From positions 45,034,071 to 45,098,070 of the forward strand of contig NC_052349.1 in assembly GCF_009727055.1 (NCBI RefSeq): 64,000 nucleotides of DNA. Direction: 5' to 3'. Below, piece by piece: positions 58,741-64,000 of this stretch. Every line of letters begins with the position of its first letter. Position 1 is the first letter of the stretch. The notes beneath the pieces were generated by a model that had not been told where the DNA came from, ran no database searches, and saw only the letters and a program-made list of their open reading frames with translations. Both the position numbers and the translations under genes were made by a program. Origin of the DNA: Benincasa hispida (Eukaryota; Streptophyta; Magnoliopsida; Cucurbitales; Cucurbitaceae).

Positions 58741-59528
58741 GTAAAAGGAATCTCCAATTTGCTTCATTTGATAATCTATTTGCATTATGAATATCATTCT
58801 GTCTTGGTATCATCATTGTCATCACATCTTATTTAAGAGCTGTATATTTTACCAATTTTATTTTGGACCAGCATCATTAAAGATAGTTATTATCATCATT
58901 TTTTTGGGGGTAAACATACACAAACAAACAGTAGATTTACTCATAATTTGAATTGAACTCATTTAAGGGGTCGTTGTTATATGGGTTTGAGCTATGAAAA
59001 TGTTAAGGGCTTGAGATTTTACAGCACATCATATTGTTTAGCAGTTCAAGCATTTGAAATAATTTGTGTGCACATTTGAACAAGGACATTCTAATTTTAG
59101 GCTTCCCACACCCATATAATACCTGTATAATATTTTCATGTTGCCTTGAGCTATATTTATTTAGGGGGTGGCCATTTAAATTAATTTGAAACCATGTAAT
59201 TACATTAAAAATAAATCACAAAGTAATTTTGAAAAGAGTCTAGCTAATGCTGTGTGAGAAAAATGTAAAAAATTTAAAACTTTTGATGCTTAACATGTGC
59301 AACTGTTATGGATGTAAAGGAGGATTTTCTTTTCAGTTTAATGTGATTGAAGCACCAAGAGAGACTAGGAAGTAGCCATAACACTAGTTGAGCCTCCCCT
59401 TGGTTAGTTCTTTCATTTTTCTTTGATTCCCTTAATGTTTGAGATGTTCTGTCGAGCATGGTTTAAATACCTATTTTTTGATTTTTGAGATGTTTTGTCA
59501 GCATGGTTTGAAAAGAGTCTTGTATTTT
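58741..59528 (+). other. Intron 5, first part
   Basis: Nothing coding. A short imperfect tandem duplication of about 55 bases (TTGAGATGTT(C/T)TGTC..AGCATGGTTT) lies at 59438-59510. Confidence 0.4.
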
Positions 59529-59940
59529 CTTTTGAAAGAAAACACAACTTTTTATTGATAAAATGAAAAGAGACTATTGCTCAAAATACAAGAAAACAAA
59601 ATGAAGAACTAGAAAACTTAAGAAGAATAATGCCAAGAGAACCATGCACTAGAACTAAGATTAATCAGAAAATAAAGCCCCCCAAATATACAAATATCTT
59701 GAATAGAAAAGTTCACATAAAACTTAGAAAGAGAACACCAAAAAATCCTTGCAACTTCAAAACGATCAAGCCAATGGAGGGATTTAACAAGAAAAACCTT
59801 CGAGTCCTCTCAAAGCAAGATTCACCAATTAAGGCTTCCATAAGCCAAAGCAAATGGGAATGAAGCTTCACTTGAGTACCAACTATAGCTTAAAATACAA
59901 TTCTTTGAAAGAATCTCCGAAGACCCAATGAAGATAACAA
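59529..59940 (-). mobile_element. LINE 3' end in intron 5 (minus strand)
   Basis: On the minus strand the block ends TTGTATTTTGAGCAATAGTC, TTTTCATTTTATCAATAAAA, then an A-rich tail at 59545-59529. The upstream part includes GAGGACTCGAAGGTTTTTCT and GGGGGGCTTTATTTTCTG, as in LINE 3' ends. Opposite in strand to the LINEs of intron 4. The open stretch at 59630-59863 (plus) is a shadow. Confidence 0.6.
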
Positions 59941-60160
59941 AATGTATTGGTTCTTATTTTTGGTTGTGATTGTTGTTCAAGTTTTCTTTGGAGCCGAGCT
60001 TTGGTTTCATGGGTCCTTTTTGTTTCTTGCCATTCTCTTTGTTTGAATTTGCTTTAAGATTTTGTTTTGTTTTATGGTTCTATCTTCTTTTTCACTACCT
60101 TTGGGAGTTCTATATTCTTGGATTTTGAGCTATTAAGATGTTAACCTTGGTGTCACAGTA
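59941..60160 (+). other. Intron 5: T-rich stretch left of the copia remnant
   Basis: No feature recognised; GTTTT-rich sequence that may be a further LINE 3' untranslated piece. Confidence 0.3.
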
Positions 60161-61500
60161 AATTCAACCTAGTCCCTTTTTGTAGAGCAATGGGTGTATC
60201 AAGGGTGGCATCATAATCTCCTATTTTACCAGACCTCTCATTAGTAAGAGAACGATGATCACACTTGCTTACTTGCGGCAAGCACTCATCTTCCTGAATT
60301 TCTCCTGATGACTCGTTACTACCTGCAGTTTTGTCATTGTCTGGAACAATCTTATCAGTTTCATCACTTTCAATCACATCACCCTCAACACACTCATCAG
60401 TACTATTAGGAATAGAAGTACCTTAAACCTCAGTTGGTGCCGGTTCAGATTCATGGACAGTATCTGGTGGAGCAACAGGAGGCGCTATTTCTTTTATAAG
60501 ATTTTTCCTGTAGTATGTTATCCAGGGCATTTGTTTAGTAGGAAGAACAATGATGTTTGTATCCAGGATAGGCTTAGGAAGAAAGTGCATAGGAAAAGAA
60601 TATGTGGACGAGGTAGTCTTTTCACAAGTATTCTCCTCCTGAAGAGGATTAACGGGAAAAAAAGGTTTGTCCTCAAGGAATGTTACATCCATAGAGACAA
60701 TGTTACATCTATAGAGACAAAGTACTTCCTTAAGGACGGATGGAAATACTTATACCCCACTGGTGAAGAGAATACCCGACAAAGGCACATTTCTGAACGC
60801 GAGGAGCAAATTTAGTTTGGTGAGGACCATAACTATGGACAAAAGCAGTGCATCCAAACACTCGGGGAGGAATGTTAGGAATAAGACGCGTGGATAGGTA
60901 AGACTCTTTGAAACATTCAAGAGGTTTGGAATTTGAGAACACAGGAGGGTATCCAATTAATCAGATGGGTTGCGGTTAGAACAACACCTCCCCATAAATA
61001 CGAGGAAAGAGATGCAAGGAGCATGAGGGACCAAGCAACTTCAATGAGGTGACAATTTTTCCATTTAATCACCCCATTTTGTTGAGGAGTATAAGCACAC
61101 GAATTTTGATGGACAATACCTTTCAAAGTCAGGAACTCGCGAAGGGTGTTATTAACGAACTCCCGACCATTGTCACTCCGAAGAATAACAATCTTGGTTT
61201 TAAACCGTGTTTCTATTGTAGTGTAAAATTGTTGGAAAATAGACGCCACTTCTGACTTGTCAGTGAGAAGAAACACCCACGTGAGACGGGTGTGATCATC
61301 AATAAAAGTTACAAGCTAACGCTTGTCGGACAAGGTAGTGATGCTGGAAGGACCCTAAACATCACTATGAACCAGATGGAATGGTTAGGAAGGTTTGTAA
61401 GGCTGAGAAGGGAAGGTAAATTGATGCTGTTTTGCACCTATACACACATCGCATGACAAAGAAGAAACATCCACATTATGAAATAAATGGGGAAATAAAT
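60161..61500 (-). pseudogene. Ale/Retrofit-like copia in intron 5: integrase and linker
   Basis: Minus strand. 61276-60917 holds the integrase core: MFLLTDKSEVASIFQQFYTT, IVILRSDNGREFVNN, NSCAYTPQQNGVIKWKN, then LINWIPSCVLKFQTS. 60942-60730 has FGCTAFVHSYGPHQTKFAPR and CAFVGYS, the integrase C-terminus. 60692-60160 is the Pro/Glu-rich linker (FLEDKPFF, LPKPILD) ending LDTPIALQKGTRLNL, where the RT should begin. The sequence is cut there: RT, RNase H and the 3' LTR are missing. Frameshifts separate the pieces. Antisense to the host gene. Confidence 0.8.
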
Positions 61501-62200
61501 ACTTCATATATTGAAAGTTTGGGTGACCAAGATGAAAATGTCATAACAAATAATCTTTTTCAGAAGTTGAAAATGAGGATAATAGATTAGTCCAAAAAAA
61601 TTCCTAGAGGTAGCATCATCAGAAAGGAAATAGAGACCTCGATCATGTCGGGCAGTGCCAATCGTCGTTTGCGAGGTTAGATCCTGAAACAAATCAGTAT
61701 CTGGTGAGAAAACAACCCAACAATTTAAGTCTCTAGTTATTTTACTGATAGACAATAAGTTGTAGGATATCTTCGGAACATGCAACACATTCTGTAAAGT
61801 CAAGCCCTGTAAGGGAGAAAGATGACCCTTTTTTGCAATAGGAACAAAGGACCCATCTGCAATCCGAATCCTCTCATTACCAAGATTCAGAAGATATGAG
61901 AGAAATTGATCAGTTGCTCCAGAATCCAGTATCCATGATTCTTTTCCCTCGATAAGAAGACTAAAGAATTGAGAGGTACCTGACCGGATAATCGTATCGA
62001 CCCCAACAGTACTTGGTCATTTTGGTTGGTCATCTGAGACTGTGACGCACCATCAGTAGATTCACTCACGAGTGCTCGGCCAGATTTTGACTTGTCATTC
62101 GGAGGGTGACATTTTCCATTCAGGGGTTGACCATATAGCTTCCAGCACTGATCCTTAGTGTGCCATGGTTTCTTGTAATGTTCACATATTGGAGGAGATT
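61501..62200 (-). pseudogene. Ale/Retrofit-like copia in intron 5: zinc knuckle and protease
   Basis: Minus strand: knuckle ICEHYKKPWHTKDQCWKLYG (about 62195-62135; the second Cys is Tyr), then a linker (SESTDGASQSQMTNQNDQ), protease start SWILDSGATDQFLSYLLNLG (about 61930-61870) with its catalytic Asp, GSFVPIAKKGHLSPLQG and TLQNVLHVPKISYNLLSISK (61800-61740). The protease reads as one frame and is the least damaged part of this element. Confidence 0.8.
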
Positions 62201-63621
62201 TACCATACTGCTTGTCACATCAGGTCTAGATAACTTCACACGAAACGCAACAGAGTCAATAGTAGTAACCACAGAGCTGTTCATAGCACTTGACCTATCT
62301 TCCTCTAATCAGACCTCAGAACACACCTCTATGAGAGACGGTATCGGTCACTGCTCCAGTATTCGATTGTGAACAGTATCAAATTTGGAGTTCAACCCAG
62401 CAAGGAAGTCATGAACACGATCAACTTTCTCAATCTGAACCCTGCCACATGAGCAATCCCAGACAATCTCACGGCACAGATCCATTTCCTGTCATAGTAA
62501 AGATAGTTTATTGAAATAAGAAGTCACACCATGGTCCTTTGTTTGCACTCATGAACTTGTTTTTGCAAGGTATACAGATGTGATGCGTTCTGCCTTTTAG
62601 AATATAGTTTCTATAATGCATCCCAAATGTCTTGAGCAGTTGCAGAATATAGTAAGGGTTTTCCTATTTGAGGTTCCATGCTGTTAACCAGCATAGAGTA
62701 GAGGAAGGAGTTTTCTCCCTTCCAGATGCGCTTTTGAGGATCTCCAGGTTTCGGTCTTGGTATCTCACCAGTTAGATACCCAAACTTATGTCGCCCCTCG
62801 AGGGCCATTTTGATGGACTGAGACCAAGAGAAGTAATTCTAGCCATTCAGCTTCTTCCCTGTAATTATCCTTGTAGAATTTCCCATAGATCCATATATTT
62901 GTAGTAGGTAAATTAGGGGAAGCTGTTACTGGATTTTTCGAATATAGTGGAAGACTGGAAGAAAAGTTTGAGTTAACAGGATTTGTCTGAAGATTTGTGG
63001 CGGTCCCAAGAACAACCCCAAGAGCAACAATTTGTTGCTACTAGCTAGTTGTTGGACCCCAATTGGAGATAGACCCATCAATCTTGAAGCACCATGACCA
63101 GTCGGCCTATGTTGAGCAGGAATAGAGGGGGTTGATGTAGGTGGTTTCTGCCCACAGGAAAAAGAAGATGATGCTTCACCCATATAGTCGATGGCTGAAG
63201 GTTGGAACAACGATTGGAACGGTGGTTGGAACGACGCAGAGCTTGGATGGGTCAGCTGCGGCTGGGGCTCTGCTGGTGGAAGATCGTGATTGGCTCGGAT
63301 CGTGGTTGGGGCTCTGATTGGGCTTGGAGTTGGTCCGATTTAGTCAGCATCGGACATGGCTCGAAGACCCCAACGACGGACAGGGACACAGCTGGATTGG
63401 CTTTGATCGACTGTTGAACACTTGCGATGCGGCTGGATTAGCTTCGATCAGTTGCTGGACTCCTTGCGGCGGCTGTGTTTGCATCGGATTGAGGATTTTT
63501 CGGAGATACCTGTCGACGACAGCCTGAATAGCGACGATATTAATCGTTTCTGCTGTACTTCCATCAATTGCTAGGGTTGATGATTGATTTTCTTCTATAG
63601 CGGCTAGGGTTTTGTCACCAT
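62201..63621 (-). pseudogene. Ale/Retrofit-like copia in intron 5: gag
   Basis: Minus strand. A short frame after the primer site (63667-63344) covers the region of the first gag codons but shows only Gln/Pro/Ala-rich sequence. 63210-62926 is Ser/Pro-rich. 62830-62611 holds the gag core: MALEGRHKFGYLTGEIPRPK, ENSFLYSMLVNSMEPQIGKP and YSATAQDIWDAL, typical of Ale/Retrofit gag. The remaining gag to 62200 is frameshifted. Confidence 0.75.
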
Positions 63622-63633
63622 GCTCTGATATCA
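63622..63633 (-). promoter_or_regulatory. Primer-binding site of the intron 5 copia
   Basis: Minus strand TGATATCAGAGC; one change from TGGTATCAGAGC (initiator tRNA-Met). Confidence 0.7.
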
Positions 63634-63636
63634 TAT

Positions 63637-63843
63637 TGAAATAAAGAAAAGAAGAAGAAGAATGCACGGTTTATGTGGAAAACCTTAGACCAGGGAGAAA
63701 AAACCACGATAGAAGAATTATTATTAATTTCCACACACTACAAACATCACAGACCCAACAAATAAATAGATTAGGGCAAACCTTAAGTAGAGAAATGTGA
63801 AAAGACTAAAATGCCCCTAGGGAAAATACATTAACTGTCAACA
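63637..63843 (-). mobile_element. 5' LTR of the intron 5 copia (207 bp)
   Basis: Plus-strand view TGAAATAAAG..CTGTCAACA; on the minus strand it starts TGTTGACAGTTAATG and ends ..CTTTATTTCA three bases before the primer site. A short LTR, as is usual in the Ale/Retrofit lineage. No second LTR is present at the left end of the element. Outside is GTAAG. Confidence 0.65.
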
Positions 63844-64000
63844 GTAAGCTCATAGAACTTTTCATGATTTTTGTTGAGAAATGCAATATTTAGATAAAAT
63901 AGATTGAAAAGTCAATAAGAAGCTACATCATATTGATTGGAACCACAGTTGCTAGCCTGCTACATATTTTTGGGAATCCATCACTCTGTATGCATGCCTA
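63844..64000 (+). other. Intron 5 continues to the window edge
   Basis: No exon-like sequence seen. Confidence 0.4.

Noticed and set aside
1..64000. tRNA, rRNA or snoRNA genes
   Set aside because: None recognised by eye; only the tRNA-Met complementary primer sites of retroelements were found. A tRNAscan run would settle this.

Overview
The window is nuclear plant DNA: AT-rich, packed with Ty1-copia and Ty3-gypsy retrotransposons, with one split host gene in the last 14 kb. The host gene and several MITE and LTR types look like those of a eudicot, and the style of the repeats reminds me of Cucurbitaceae; that family placement is inference from memory and was not tested.

Bases 1-46,669 are a deep nest of decayed LTR elements. 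Most belong to one Ty1-copia group (gag with a CCHC-type knuckle, DSG(A/T)TNH protease, integrase, YVDD reverse transcriptase, RNase H, LTRs of about 2 kb beginning TGTTGGG, and a primer site complementary to initiator tRNA-Met). Copia A (917-7415), B (7416-8820) and G (9062-10161 plus 23556-26861) lie on the minus strand. Copia F (10162-23555) is a whole element with both LTRs, inserted in the reverse transcriptase of G with a 5-bp target duplication. Its 3' LTR carries a gypsy insertion, its 5' LTR a Mutator-like element, and its leader a block that looks mitochondrial. A plus-strand element (H/J, 26862-36570) is interrupted by another copia LTR plus leader (29357-32623). Copia K (38698-46669, minus) is split by a solo gypsy LTR (38887-41423). 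No autonomous copy is left: every pol region has stops, frameshifts or deletions.

Bases 46,670-46,707 are two inverted Tn5 mosaic ends, the Nextera mate-pair junction adapter, so the assembly is synthetic at that point. A single N inside a perfect 75-bp duplication (3325-3475) and a 63-base G tract (14155-14217) are further assembly warnings.

Bases 46,708-49,800 are intergenic with MITEs and weak LTR-like stretches. From 50,344 to beyond the right edge runs the 5' part of a gene for an H3K9 methyltransferase of the SUVH4/KRYPTONITE type. Five exons (50344-50910, 51027-51092, 51479-51544, 54987-55041, 58631-58740) join in frame into 288 residues that reach into the SRA domain. Intron 3 uses a GC donor. 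Introns 3, 4 and 5 hold gypsy, copia, LINE and MITE remains. The rest of the SRA domain and the pre-SET/SET region lie outside the window.

I see no new multi-gene system. The most interesting biology is a gene whose product is known to mark transposons for silencing, yet whose own introns are full of transposons, which suggests feedback through intronic heterochromatin. The most certain practical finding is the adapter left in the assembly.
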